A program made the position numbers and the translations under genes. Under the pieces are notes generated by a model, which searched no databases, was not told the origin of the DNA, and saw only the letters and a program-made list of their open reading frames with translations. A stretch of DNA of 64,000 bases from Paraburkholderia panacisoli (GTDB lineage Bacteria > Pseudomonadota > Gammaproteobacteria > Burkholderiales > Burkholderiaceae). The stretch spans positions 235,299 through 299,298 of the forward strand of contig NZ_VTUZ01000008.1 in assembly GCF_008369935.1 (NCBI RefSeq). Direction: 5' to 3'. Of this stretch, positions 35,496 to 43,783 are shown one piece after another (the first letter of the stretch is position 1; the number at the start of each line of letters is the position of its first letter).

Positions 35496-36179
35496 TGTAC
35501 TAGCCGGTACTCGACCGGTCAGACAATGTCAGCAGAGATGTCTTCCACTCCCGACTGAGGGGATGATTCTCCGGAACGAGTCGAACCTCAAGCCTGCGCC
35601 TTTGGCGCACCGCTTCCCGGCTTCGGGCTTGACCTTTTCCTCGCCCCGGAACGACAGCTATCAAGTCGGGAGTGACGAAATGAACAGACACTGTCTGTCG
35701 AGTCAAGTGCTGCTGTCTACACATAAACCGTGTTAGGCCGCGTCTGTAGCGCAGGTGAGCGGCGCACTGTTTCCGACGTACCTTCTCCTGCCGATCCCCG
35801 TGCGACCCGACTCTCATCACCTTCGAACACATCCGCGCCTCGACACGCATCTCTGCCAAACTTGCCCCGTGCAGCGATGCAAAAACAAAAAAAGCGTAAT
35901 CACCTGAACAAAAAATCTAGCGCTGACGCCGTTCCGCAATCCACTGTGAACTACGCGCCTCCGCTGACCAAACGAGAAATCCCCGACGCCAACACATGCA
36001 ATCCCTCTGCCGCAAAATTCCTATCTCCAACAGATCTACCGTATTCCCCGTCCACCCTCATCGTCGTAAACCAACGAGTCCTCAACGCAAAGCGAAGGGC
36101 TGCCCAGACCAACCCCCACCCGCTAAAATCCCCACAGCAGAAAAATTCCCCGCAACAGACAACGCTCACTTTCACAGCC
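35496..36179. other. 684-bp gap without a convincing gene
   Basis: Frames on both strands lack recognisable domains. An inverted repeat ACAGAC-ACT-GTCTGT lies at 35684-35698. The frame that extends arsC upstream to 35730 has no family support before the ATG at 36180 and is rejected. Confidence 0.5.
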
Positions 36180-36539
36180 ATGATCACGATCTACCACAAC
36201 CCGCGCTGCTCCAAATCCCGAGCCACTTGCGAGCTAGTCACCAGCACCTACAACACCGCCAACGAAACGACTGAAGTCATCGAATACCTGAAACAGCCGT
36301 TGAGCGTCGCACAACTCAAACAACTCAACGCTCAATTGGGCTGTCCAGTCCGCGCGATGATCCGCGACACCGAAGCCGAATACAAAGAACTCCAACTTGC
36401 CGATACCACACTGACCGACGCTCAGTTATACGAAGCATTGGCGAAGCACCCCATCCTCCTGCAACGACCGATCGTCGTGCGAAACGGGCGCGCCGTGATT
36501 GGCCGCCCACCGGAGAACGTTGCGGCGCTGTTCTCCTGA
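36180..36539 (+). CDS. arsC: Arsenate reductase (glutaredoxin-dependent, ArsC family)
   Basis: 119 residues, the normal length. It reduces arsenate to arsenite with glutaredoxin. The nucleophile C10 (YHNPRCSKSR) and conserved arginines in CPVRAMIRDTEAEY and LQRPIVVRNGRAVIGRPPENV are visible. The ATG at 36180 fits family N-termini, though no good ribosome site is seen. No arsenite pump or ArsR is adjacent, so it may be a housekeeping-type or YffB-like paralogue. Confidence 0.88.
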   Translation: MITIYHNPRCSKSRATCELVTSTYNTANETTEVIEYLKQPLSVAQLKQLNAQLGCPVRAMIRDTEAEYKELQLADTTLTDAQLYEALAKHPILLQRPIVVRNGRAVIGRPPENVAALFS

Positions 36540-36593
36540 GCCTCCCAACAAATCGCATCACATAACGGGGTCAACACATAGCCGTCAGCGCCC

Positions 36594-37577
36594 CTAGACG
36601 CTGGTCGGCAGCGCCGCTTCCTTCGTGATGATCCTCGTCGGAATGATGTGCAGATCGCTGAACGTATCCGCGATACGTTGCTGTTCCGCAAGTACCTTCG
36701 CATCGACGGGCTTATACACATGCGCGTAGTGCCGCAAGCCCGCTTCGATCACCCCCGCGTCGAGTCCTTGAATCGGGGCGAGCTGCGCAGCAGCCTCGCT
36801 GTAATGACCTCGCACCCACTCGCCCTCTTTGCCGACTTCGTCGATCACGATCGCCAGCACCTCGCCGTTTTGCTGCGCGAACGGCCGCGCGCTCAGGAAG
36901 AACTGATGGTGGCTCACGATCCCGTCGGCATCCGCGAGCAAGCGCGCGTTCGACTGCCGCTTCGCCGCTTCGAGAAACGGATCCCAGATCGCCCATGCGT
37001 CGATGGCGCCTCGTTCGAAGGCCGCGCGTGCATCGGCGGGCGGGAGGTAGACAGGCTGAATCTCGCTGAACTTCACGCCGTTCTTCTGCAACGCGGCGAC
37101 CAGAAACCAGTGCACGTCCGAGCCTTTGTTCAGTGCGATTTTCTTGCCCTTCAAATCGGCCAATGTCTTGATCGGCGAACTCTGATGCACGAGGATGCCT
37201 TCGGCGTGCGGCGTCGGAATTTCATAGGCGGTGTAGACGAAATTCGCGCCGGCTGCCTGCGCGAACACCGGCGGCGCCTCGCCGACATAGCCGAAGTCGA
37301 TCGCGCCGACGTTCAGCCCTTCCAGCAATTGCGGGCCGGCCGGAAACTCGGTCCATTTGACGGCGACGCCGAGCGGCGCGAGCCGCTTTTCGAGCGTGCC
37401 ATGCGACTTCAGCAACACCAGCGTACTGGCCGCTTTCTGATAGCCGATGCGAAGCTCTTTGGCGTGCGCGTCGGCGGCAAAAGCGAAACCGGGAATGACG
37501 GGCAACGCGGCGGCGGCCAGCGATGCGCCCGCGCCGGCAAGGAACGCGCGGCGCGTAAGTTGAAAATGATGAGACAT
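36594..37577 (-). CDS. ABC transporter substrate-binding protein, aliphatic-sulfonate type (SsuA-like)
   Basis: 327 residues from the ATG at 37577. A twin-arginine-type leader (LTRRAFLAGAGASLAAAALPVIPG) precedes the NMT1/SsuA fold (LRIGYQKAASTLVLLKSHGTLEKRL; DFGYVGEAPPVFAQAAGANFVYTAYE; LKGKKIALNKGSDVHWFLVAAL). It should capture sulfonates or related sulfur compounds in the periplasm. No permease or ATPase gene is adjacent, so it relies on transporter parts elsewhere. A longer frame to 37643 lacks support. Confidence 0.88.
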   Translation of the reverse strand: MSHHFQLTRRAFLAGAGASLAAAALPVIPGFAFAADAHAKELRIGYQKAASTLVLLKSHGTLEKRLAPLGVAVKWTEFPAGPQLLEGLNVGAIDFGYVGEAPPVFAQAAGANFVYTAYEIPTPHAEGILVHQSSPIKTLADLKGKKIALNKGSDVHWFLVAALQKNGVKFSEIQPVYLPPADARAAFERGAIDAWAIWDPFLEAAKRQSNARLLADADGIVSHHQFFLSARPFAQQNGEVLAIVIDEVGKEGEWVRGHYSEAAAQLAPIQGLDAGVIEAGLRHYAHVYKPVDAKVLAEQQRIADTFSDLHIIPTRIITKEAALPTSV

Positions 37578-37801
37578 GGAGATGCTCGTTAAGAAGACGG
37601 ACGCGAAACGGACCGATTGGCTCCGACAATAGTTCGTCTGCAAAGCTGGGCGAACCGATAAATTCGCATAAGCAAATCACGCGTGCGGGCGAAGCATCTG
37701 GGCCGCCTCCTGCGCGCGTCGGCGCCTCGCGCCACCACTGGCCGCTACAATTCGTCCTCCCCGCAAGACCGCGGCTGCGTCATTCGATTGAAAGGGACAC
37801 T

Positions 37802-39172
37802 GTGACGACAACACTTACGCCGTGGGCATCCCACGACACTCAACTCATACTGTCATGTGCGCTTGGGCTCGCACTGATCATCATTTTCATCAGCGCGCTA
37901 AAGCTCGCGCCGTTTCTCTCGATTCTGGTCGGCACGTTCGCGGCCGGTTTTGCCGCCGGCCTGCCGCTCGAAGCGGTCGCGAGTGCATTCAGCAAAGGCG
38001 CGGGAGCGTTGCTCGGCGACGTCGGCATCATCATTGCGCTGGGGGCGATGCTCGGTGCGCTGATGGCCGAATCGGGGGCCGCCGACCGGCTCGTCTCGAC
38101 CATTCTCAAGCACTCCACGCCGCGCACGCTGCCGTGGATGATGGCCGTGGTCGCGCTGATCATCGGCTTGCCACTCTTCTTCGAAGTCGGCCTCGTGATG
38201 ATGGTGCCGATCATCTTCGTGATGGCGCGCCGTTCGCAGCAGCCGATCCTGCGCATCGCGATTCCCGCGCTGGCTGGCATGACGACGCTGCACGCGTTGC
38301 TGCCGCCGCATCCGGGTCCGCTGATCGCGGTCAGCGCGCTGCATGCCGACCTCGGCCTGACGCTCGGCCTCGGCCTGATCGTCGCGATTCCCGCAGTGGT
38401 TCTTGCGGGTCCGCTCTACGGCATCTGGCTGTCCAAACGCATGCATGTGGCCGAACCGGAAGAACTGGGCAAGCTCTTCAGCGCGCAGCAAAACACCGCC
38501 GAGCCGCCGAGCTTCGCGATCTCGCTCATCACGATCCTGTTGCCCGTGGTGCTGATGCTAGGCCGCACGGTCGCCAAGCTGCTGCTTCAGCCCGAGACGT
38601 TCCTGTTCAACACGTTGAATTTCCTGGGTGAACCACTCGTCGCGCTCGGCCTCACCGTGCTGTTCGCGGTGGTGGCGCTCGGCTGGTCGCGTGGGATGGC
38701 GCGCGAGCGCGTCGGCGGCATTCTGCGTAAAAGCTTGCCGCCGATCGCCGCGCTGCTGCTGACCATCGGCGCGGGCGGCGGACTGAAGCAGGCACTCGTG
38801 GTCGCGGGCATCAGCACGACCATCGGCAAGATCGCGGTGGGTGCGCACCTGCCGCTGATTCTGCTGGCCTGGCTGATCGCCGTCGCGTTGCGTCAGGCGA
38901 CGGGCTCGGCGACTGTCGCTACCACCACGACGGCCGGTATCGTCGCGCCGGTCGTCGCCGGCCTGAGCGCGACGCACAATTCGCTGCTGGCGCTTGCGAT
39001 CGGCGCGGGATCGGTGTTCTTCTGTCACGTGAACGACGCCGGCTTCTGGATGGTGCGCGAATATTTTGGGCTGCAATTGAAACAGACGGTGGCGGTCTGG
39101 TCGGTGTTGCAGACGATCGTGTCCGTCGTCGGCCTTGCGCTGACGCTCGTGTTGTGGAGCGTGTTGACCTGA
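37802..39172 (+). CDS. Gluconate:H+ symporter family permease (GntP/GntT)
   Basis: 456 residues starting at GTG 37802, with GGGA upstream. About 12-14 membrane segments. The conserved segments GALMAESGAADRL, LPLFFEVGLVMMVPIIF, LHALLPPHPGP and RQATGSATVATTTTAGI are diagnostic of the GntP family, which imports gluconate and related sugar acids. It is alone, with no kinase or regulator beside it, so the exact sugar acid is open. Confidence 0.92.
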   Translation: MTTTLTPWASHDTQLILSCALGLALIIIFISALKLAPFLSILVGTFAAGFAAGLPLEAVASAFSKGAGALLGDVGIIIALGAMLGALMAESGAADRLVSTILKHSTPRTLPWMMAVVALIIGLPLFFEVGLVMMVPIIFVMARRSQQPILRIAIPALAGMTTLHALLPPHPGPLIAVSALHADLGLTLGLGLIVAIPAVVLAGPLYGIWLSKRMHVAEPEELGKLFSAQQNTAEPPSFAISLITILLPVVLMLGRTVAKLLLQPETFLFNTLNFLGEPLVALGLTVLFAVVALGWSRGMARERVGGILRKSLPPIAALLLTIGAGGGLKQALVVAGISTTIGKIAVGAHLPLILLAWLIAVALRQATGSATVATTTTAGIVAPVVAGLSATHNSLLALAIGAGSVFFCHVNDAGFWMVREYFGLQLKQTVAVWSVLQTIVSVVGLALTLVLWSVLT

Positions 39173-39308
39173 CCACGCACCGGCTGCAAGGGCGTCGACG
39201 GGATGTGATGGTCACGCGGCCTTTTCCGGGCGGCCAGCGCCGCTTACACTTGCCGGCAAGCGAGGCGCGCCCCGTGCCTTGCGCCCTCAGAAAAGCGGAG
39301 TCGCCGCC

Positions 39309-39599
39309 ATGCTCGAACTCAGGCCGTCCTGCGAAGGATGCGGCAAGTCGCTGCCCCCGAACGCGTCCGACGCGATGATTTGCACGTACGAATGCACGTT
39401 CTGCGAAGTCTGCGCGCTCAGCCGGCTGCGCAATGTCTGTCCGAATTGCGGCGGCAATTTCCAGCATCGGCCGATTCGCACGCGCGCGCAGCTGGCGAAG
39501 CATCCGGCGAGCACGGATGCGCATTCTGTCGCGATCGACGAAGCGTCGCACGCGCGGTTTTTCGAACGCTATCGGGACACGCCGGCTGACGAGCGTTGA
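39309..39599 (+). CDS. DUF1272-family small zinc-binding protein
   Basis: 96 residues. Four cysteine pairs (CEGCGKS, CTYECTFCEVC, CPNCGG) point to two zinc sites, and LELRPSCEGCGKSLPPNASDAMICTYECTFC is characteristic of DUF1272. The function is unknown. The C-terminal 40 residues are a less conserved charged tail. It is convergent with the anti-sigma gene. Confidence 0.85.
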   Translation: MLELRPSCEGCGKSLPPNASDAMICTYECTFCEVCALSRLRNVCPNCGGNFQHRPIRTRAQLAKHPASTDAHSVAIDEASHARFFERYRDTPADER

Positions 39600-39695
39600 C
39601 GCCGCAGTGGTGTGCATAGGCGGTGAACTGCGCGTGGATACACGCTTGCGATGCCGCGGAGGCGCCGACGCTTAGCCACGCACCCACGCCAGGCT

Positions 39696-39899
39696 TCACT
39701 CGTCGCGCGCCGCCCCATCCATCGTCTCGATCCCGCTCACCGAATGCGCCGCCACACGCAACAGGCGGATCTGCTTGCGATAGTTGCGGCAACCACTGCA
39801 AGTCGGCAGATGCAGCCGGATCGCCACCCATTCGCCGGTCGTCAACGATCGGTCCAGCGCGTCGGATAACAGGCGCGTGATGTTCTTACAGTTCCCCAT
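39696..39899 (-). CDS. Small zinc-finger anti-sigma factor
   Basis: 67 residues with the ZAS-type motif H-x3-C-x2-C (RLHLPTCSGCRNYRKQI), typical of soluble anti-sigma factors that release their sigma partner on redox or zinc change. Its start overlaps the 3' end of the ECF sigma gene by 14 bp, the classic sigma/anti-sigma arrangement. There is no membrane segment, so sensing should be cytoplasmic. Confidence 0.82.
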   Translation of the reverse strand: MGNCKNITRLLSDALDRSLTTGEWVAIRLHLPTCSGCRNYRKQIRLLRVAAHSVSGIETMDGAARDE

Positions 39900-40494
39900 T
39901 CGCATCCTCGCTGGCCAGGCCCTTTTCACTGAGGCAAGTGCGCAAGCGCAGTCGCGCACGGTAGATCAGCACGCTGCAGTGGTTGGCGTTGATCTGCAGT
40001 TCGGCGCAAATGGCCTCGGTATCGAGATCGAGGAATTCGCGCATCATGAAAACGCGTCCGATATGTTCGGGCAGATTTTCCAGGCACATCTCGAACAAGG
40101 TCCAGAACTGTTGCCGACGCAAGGCGGTTTCGGGCGTCGGCCATGGGCGCGGCTTGGTGTCGCGCGACCAGTGGCCGTTGTCCTTGAACAGTTCGCGATC
40201 GAGCAGCGCTTCGCCGTCGAGTTCGGTTTCGAGCGCCGACAGGTTGATCGTGCGTTGCCGGGCTCGCAAGGTGTCGACGAGCTTGTGGCGCAAGATGCCG
40301 AACACCCAGGTCTTATGTTCCGACTGCCCGTCGAAGCGCTCGGCGTGCGTCCATGCGGCGGCCAGTGCCTCCTGCACGGCGTCTTCGGCGGCTGCGGCGT
40401 CGCGCAACTGCAAACGGGCGAAGCGCACCAGATCGCGCCGCAATTGCGTCAGATAAACGGGATCGTCGAGCGCCGCAGTCCCTACCTGCGCCAT
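39886..40494 (-). CDS. ECF-type RNA polymerase sigma factor
   Basis: 202 residues. Region 2 (LQLRDAAAAEDAVQEALAAAWTHAERFDGQSEHKTWVFGILRHKLVD) and region 4 (FWTLFEMCLENLPEHIGRVFMMREFLDLDTEAICAELQINANHCSVLIYRARLRLR) are clear. I chose the ATG at 40494 because GGAG lies 6 bp before it; the frame is open further up to 40641 and beyond without family support. It is coupled to a zinc anti-sigma factor and so responds to a cytoplasmic stress signal, probably oxidative. Confidence 0.9.
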   Translation of the reverse strand: MAQVGTAALDDPVYLTQLRRDLVRFARLQLRDAAAAEDAVQEALAAAWTHAERFDGQSEHKTWVFGILRHKLVDTLRARQRTINLSALETELDGEALLDRELFKDNGHWSRDTKPRPWPTPETALRRQQFWTLFEMCLENLPEHIGRVFMMREFLDLDTEAICAELQINANHCSVLIYRARLRLRTCLSEKGLASEDANGEL

Positions 40495-40958
40495 GGCATG
40501 CTCCGCCGCCGCGCCTTCGGCTGAAGCGCGTGATCTCTTGAAACGAGGTAGTTCATGAACGTGTAGGTGTCCTGGCGCGGGATGCGCGTGCGTGCGCCAT
40601 TCTCCCTCACGCTCTTGCGCAAGCGAATTGGTGTTGAACATATGCCCATCGACAAAGCGATAACCGGATGAGCTTGGTCGCGGGGGCGGGCGCGTTATGA
40701 CACGTTGCGACAGAAGAAAAAAATTATTGCGAAAACTGAAATCAAGAGTCCCAGCTATCTGGCCCCGTCCTCTCACGCCCACGGAGTATAAATAGACGAT
40801 CTTCAGCAAGTACCGTCACCTCGGAGCCCTTACAGATTGTTTCGGTAATTGAAAAAATATCTTCTCGTCTTCGGTATTTGTAAGCAGGCACTGGATCGCT
40901 ATTCTTCAGCCATCGATCGCACCTGATCGCGAACCAAACGCTGAAGAGGAGTAGCACC
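40495..40958. other. 464-bp divergent promoter region
   Basis: It separates the minus-strand sigma gene from the plus-strand 43-residue peptide gene and is AT-richer in its centre (40720-40900). A minus-strand frame of ~100 codons (40742-41071) crosses the peptide gene and has no recognisable family, so I do not annotate it. Promoters for both flanking genes must lie here. Confidence 0.5.
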
Positions 40959-41090
40959 ATGAAACGCATTCTGTCCGCCCTGATCGCTTCTGTCGCCCTG
41001 TTTGCAGCCGCTTCCGGCGCAGCCCACGCTGCGGCTCCGGCGCAGTGCAACGGCCCGGCATCGTACTGCAACGTGTTCTTCGGTAACTAA
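40959..41090 (+). CDS. Very small secreted peptide (43 residues) with two cysteines
   Basis: The ATG at 40959 is preceded by AGAGGAG at a good distance. The product has a clear Sec signal (MKRILSALIASVALFAAASG to AAHA, cut about residue 24), leaving a mature peptide of about 19 residues, AAPAQCNGPASYCNVFFGN. Two cysteines seven residues apart could form a disulfide loop. A strong terminator follows at 41167. The signal, ribosome site and terminator together make it a real gene. Function unknown; export to the periplasm is inferred. Confidence 0.75.
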   Translation: MKRILSALIASVALFAAASGAAHAAAPAQCNGPASYCNVFFGN

Positions 41091-41166
41091 TCGGCTGACG
41101 GGCACGTCACGGACTGTCGTGCCGACGACGAAAGTCCGTCATCGAGGAAGTTTTGAAGCAAAAAAA

Positions 41167-41195
41167 GGGCGCCGAATGAAAACGGCGCCCTTTTT
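41167..41195 (+). terminator. Rho-independent terminator after the small peptide gene
   Basis: GGGCGCCG, an 8-base loop, CGGCGCCC, then TTTTT. The A-run on its left side means it can also act on the other strand. Confidence 0.85.
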
Positions 41196-41411
41196 GCGAA
41201 AACGGGAATTTACTTGCCCCCAATTGCCCGTTCGTCCGCTCCAAGATCGCCGCGAGGCGAGGTTCAATGAGCGCTGGCGCACATAGCAACGTCGCTCTTC
41301 GTTGCTGCCGGCGGCTCCGGTTTGTCTCCGGTCAGGAACCCCCGCAGCACCCGTTTGCCTCAAATCGTCATGGACCGGAGGCATGCTTGATTGACAAGGC
41401 AAAAGTACCAG

Positions 41412-41472
41412 TTATCCACAAGGTTATTCAGCGATTCTGTGGATAACTTTGCGAGGCGTGAGGTTATCCACC
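41412..41472. promoter_or_regulatory. Cluster of three DnaA-box-like sequences
   Basis: TTATCCACA (41412-41420), TGTGGATAA (41438-41446, opposite orientation) and TTATCCACC (41464-41472) lie within 61 bp of a 521-bp gap. The first two match the strong DnaA-box consensus exactly. No other feature explains the gap between the terminator at 41195 and the reductase at 41612. Confidence 0.7.
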
Positions 41473-41611
41473 GCCTGTTCGTGCACGACGGTTTCGGTGC
41501 GCCGGGACCTTGGCATCTGCTTCTCCTGTCGCCCCCCTCGCGAGGCTTTTGCCTATGATGGGCAGTTCGTACCCTTTGCGCGTCGAGCGCCTCACATCAA
41601 GGAAGCGAACC

Positions 41612-42166
41612 ATGGCCCATCACATTGGAGTTGTCGTCGGCAGCCTGCGACGGGATTCGTTCAACCGACAACTGGCTCAAGCGGTGATCTCGCTGGCACC
41701 GTCCGACTTCACCTTCGAATTCATCGACATCGCCTCGTTGCCGCTCTACAGCCAGGAATACGACCCCGACTATCCCGAGGCCGGCAAGCACTTGAAGCAG
41801 CGCGTCGAAGCGGCCGATGGCCTGTTGTTCGTCACCCCCGAATACAACCGCTCGATCCCCGGCGTGCTGAAGAACGCGCTCGACTGGGCATCGCGTCCGT
41901 GGGGCACGAACTCATGGCGCAATAAGCCCGCCGCGGTGCTCGGCACCTCGGTCGGCGCAACCGGCTCGGCGCTGGCGCAGCAGCATCTGCGCAATGTGCT
42001 CGCCTATCTCGATGTCGCGACCATGGGGCAACCCGAGGTGTTCATCAAGCACGATCCGGCGGTCATCAACGAAAAGGGCGAGATCGTGAACGACCGTACG
42101 CGCAAGTTCCTGCAGACTTTCGTCGATAGTTACGTCGTCTGGGTCAAGCGGCACACGGCTGCGTGA
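41612..42166 (+). CDS. NAD(P)H-dependent FMN reductase family protein
   Basis: 184 residues, flavodoxin-like. GSLRRDSFNRQLA binds the FMN phosphate, and the signature TPEYNRSIPGVLKNALDWASRP is diagnostic of the family that includes azo-, quinone- and chromate-reducing enzymes. GGAAG upstream supports the ATG at 41612. It stands alone, with a DnaA-box cluster 140 bp upstream. Confidence 0.92.
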   Translation: MAHHIGVVVGSLRRDSFNRQLAQAVISLAPSDFTFEFIDIASLPLYSQEYDPDYPEAGKHLKQRVEAADGLLFVTPEYNRSIPGVLKNALDWASRPWGTNSWRNKPAAVLGTSVGATGSALAQQHLRNVLAYLDVATMGQPEVFIKHDPAVINEKGEIVNDRTRKFLQTFVDSYVVWVKRHTAA

Positions 42167-42274
42167 CCGACGTCCCCTCATGACTCGCGTGGCTCGCAGA
42201 CCGGCTTGCCGTGTGCGATGCGACGCGTCGGCGGCACCCAGCTTCCATGCAGGGCCGCCGCCGCGCTTACCTCT

Positions 42275-43330
42275 CTATACGTGGTGATGCCCCGTCACCC
42301 GTTCCCACCCGTGGCGCACCGCTAGCTTGAAACGCTCCCAGGTGCTGTCCGGCGACGTGGTTTCCCAATGACGCCGAGCTTCCGGCTCGATGTCGTCCCA
42401 CGGACGATCACGAAACCGCGCGTCCTGGCCGATCTCCGCGCCATACCGGTAAGCCGGCACATAGTCTTCATAGCGCGCACTGTCGGCCGCGTACTGCTCG
42501 TCATAGTGCGAGCGGAAATCTTCTTCGTATTCCAGATATTCGTTCGGCATCTGGCCGCCCAGACCGGCGGTCGGCTGCCCCGCTTCCGAGACGACTTCCG
42601 ATGGCGGCTGCATCACCGCGCCTGAGCCCGGCACCGAACCGGCGGCGATCGCGCTGCGGCCTGCATCGCCGACAAGAGGATCGATCACCGGCTCATTGAC
42701 CGGATCGACGGTAGGCCGTTCGTTGACAGGCGGCGGCACGAACGGTTCGGCAGGCGTGGTTGCCGGCGGCACCGGATGCAACGGATCGCCCGTTCCGGCC
42801 GGCCGCGTGGCTGCGGTGGTCGTCGTCGTAGTCGTTGCGCTCGGCGTAGTCATACCGGACGTAGCAGGTGTTGTCATGCTCGAAGTCCGCGGCGTGCCCG
42901 ACGTCATCGCACCGATGCCCAGTTCGTCGAGGATCGAATGATCGCGGCTTGCCGGCGCTTGCACATCCCAGCCGGGCAGGCGGTCACCGATGTCGGTGGC
43001 CCCAAGCCTCGTCAACGTAGTGCGGGCGAGTTCCGCATGCGCTTCGCTGGTTGCGTGGACGCACACCAGCACCGCGCCGCGCCGCACGGCTTCGGCATAG
43101 CGCGCGGCTTCCGATTCGCGCGAACTGCTGGTGAACAGGCTCGACAAAAAGCGCTCGATATTCGCCAGCACGCCGGAGTTGGCGACTTCGCCGGTGGCCG
43201 AGTCGACCGACGGTTCCGGATTCGCCTGCAACTCGATCGTGTCGCGCGCCAGGCCGATCTGTACGAGCGTGTCACGCGCGCCTTCCGCTTGCGTGTAGGT
43301 GTCGAATAAACCAATCACGGTATATTGCAT
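42275..43330 (-). CDS. Uncharacterised protein with N-terminal stress-protein-like domain and disordered linker
   Basis: 351 residues in three parts. The first is an alpha/beta ferredoxin-like domain (MQYTVIGLFDTYTQAEGARDTLVQIG ... VLVCVHATSEAHAELARTTLTRLGA), like general-stress protein 17M modules. The second (~140-250) is a Thr/Pro-rich disordered linker (a run of Thr near 165). The third is a C-terminal conserved region with Tyr/Asp-rich motifs (DFRSHYDEQYA, VPAYRYGAEIG, WERFKLAVRHGWERVTG). No enzyme motif is visible. It is probably soluble and stress-related. Confidence 0.75.
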   Translation of the reverse strand: MQYTVIGLFDTYTQAEGARDTLVQIGLARDTIELQANPEPSVDSATGEVANSGVLANIERFLSSLFTSSSRESEAARYAEAVRRGAVLVCVHATSEAHAELARTTLTRLGATDIGDRLPGWDVQAPASRDHSILDELGIGAMTSGTPRTSSMTTPATSGMTTPSATTTTTTTAATRPAGTGDPLHPVPPATTPAEPFVPPPVNERPTVDPVNEPVIDPLVGDAGRSAIAAGSVPGSGAVMQPPSEVVSEAGQPTAGLGGQMPNEYLEYEEDFRSHYDEQYAADSARYEDYVPAYRYGAEIGQDARFRDRPWDDIEPEARRHWETTSPDSTWERFKLAVRHGWERVTGHHHV

Positions 43331-43557
43331 GGCTGTCTCCCGGCGTTTTAGGCGGAACGGGCAACGCGGGAACGCGCCGCCCCCTCGTCAGTTTGCGCTG
43401 CAACGATCATGCCGGAGCGAGTTCACGCGGCCGCGCGGCCCGTCACACGAGCCAGCGCGGAGCCGGTTGCGCAAACCCGCGCACAAAATGCGCTGCCGCG
43501 CCGCCACGCTTTTACAACCACAGGTAAATGACACCCGGCTCGCGTGAGCTTGCCGAC

Positions 43558-43760
43558 GCCCACTGAGCCCACTGAGCCCACCGAGCCCGCTGAGCCCGCT
43601 GAGCCCGCTGAGCCCGCTGAGCCCGCTGAGCCCGCTGAGCCCGCTGAGCCCGCTGAGCCCGCTGAGCCCGCTGAGCCCGCTGAGCCCGCTGAGCCCGCTG
43701 AGCCCGCTGACCCCGCTGACCCCGCTGACCCCGCTGACCCCGCTGACCCCGCTGACCCCG
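43558..43760. repeat. 9-bp tandem repeat (CCCGCTGAG, ~22 copies) downstream of the hybrid kinase
   Basis: About 22 units of CCCRCTGAG, changing to CCCGCTGAC for the last ~6, end 24 bp before the kinase stop codon. Long frames on both strands (Glu-Pro-Ala one way, Gly-Leu-Ser the other) are artefacts of the 9-base unit. No gene start or ribosome site supports translation. Confidence 0.88.
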
Positions 43761-43783
43761 CACAAGCCCGCCAACGCTGCCCC

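Noticed and set aside
35730..36179. N-terminal extension of arsC
   Set aside because: The ~150 extra residues are low-complexity Pro/Ser/Thr/Lys-rich and unlike any ArsC; the family N-terminus begins at 36180.
40742..41071. 109-codon minus-strand frame across the small peptide gene
   Set aside because: Its C-terminal half reads like a protein, but it has no recognised family and overlaps a plus-strand gene with signal peptide, ribosome site and terminator. A short real gene from about 40975 cannot be excluded.
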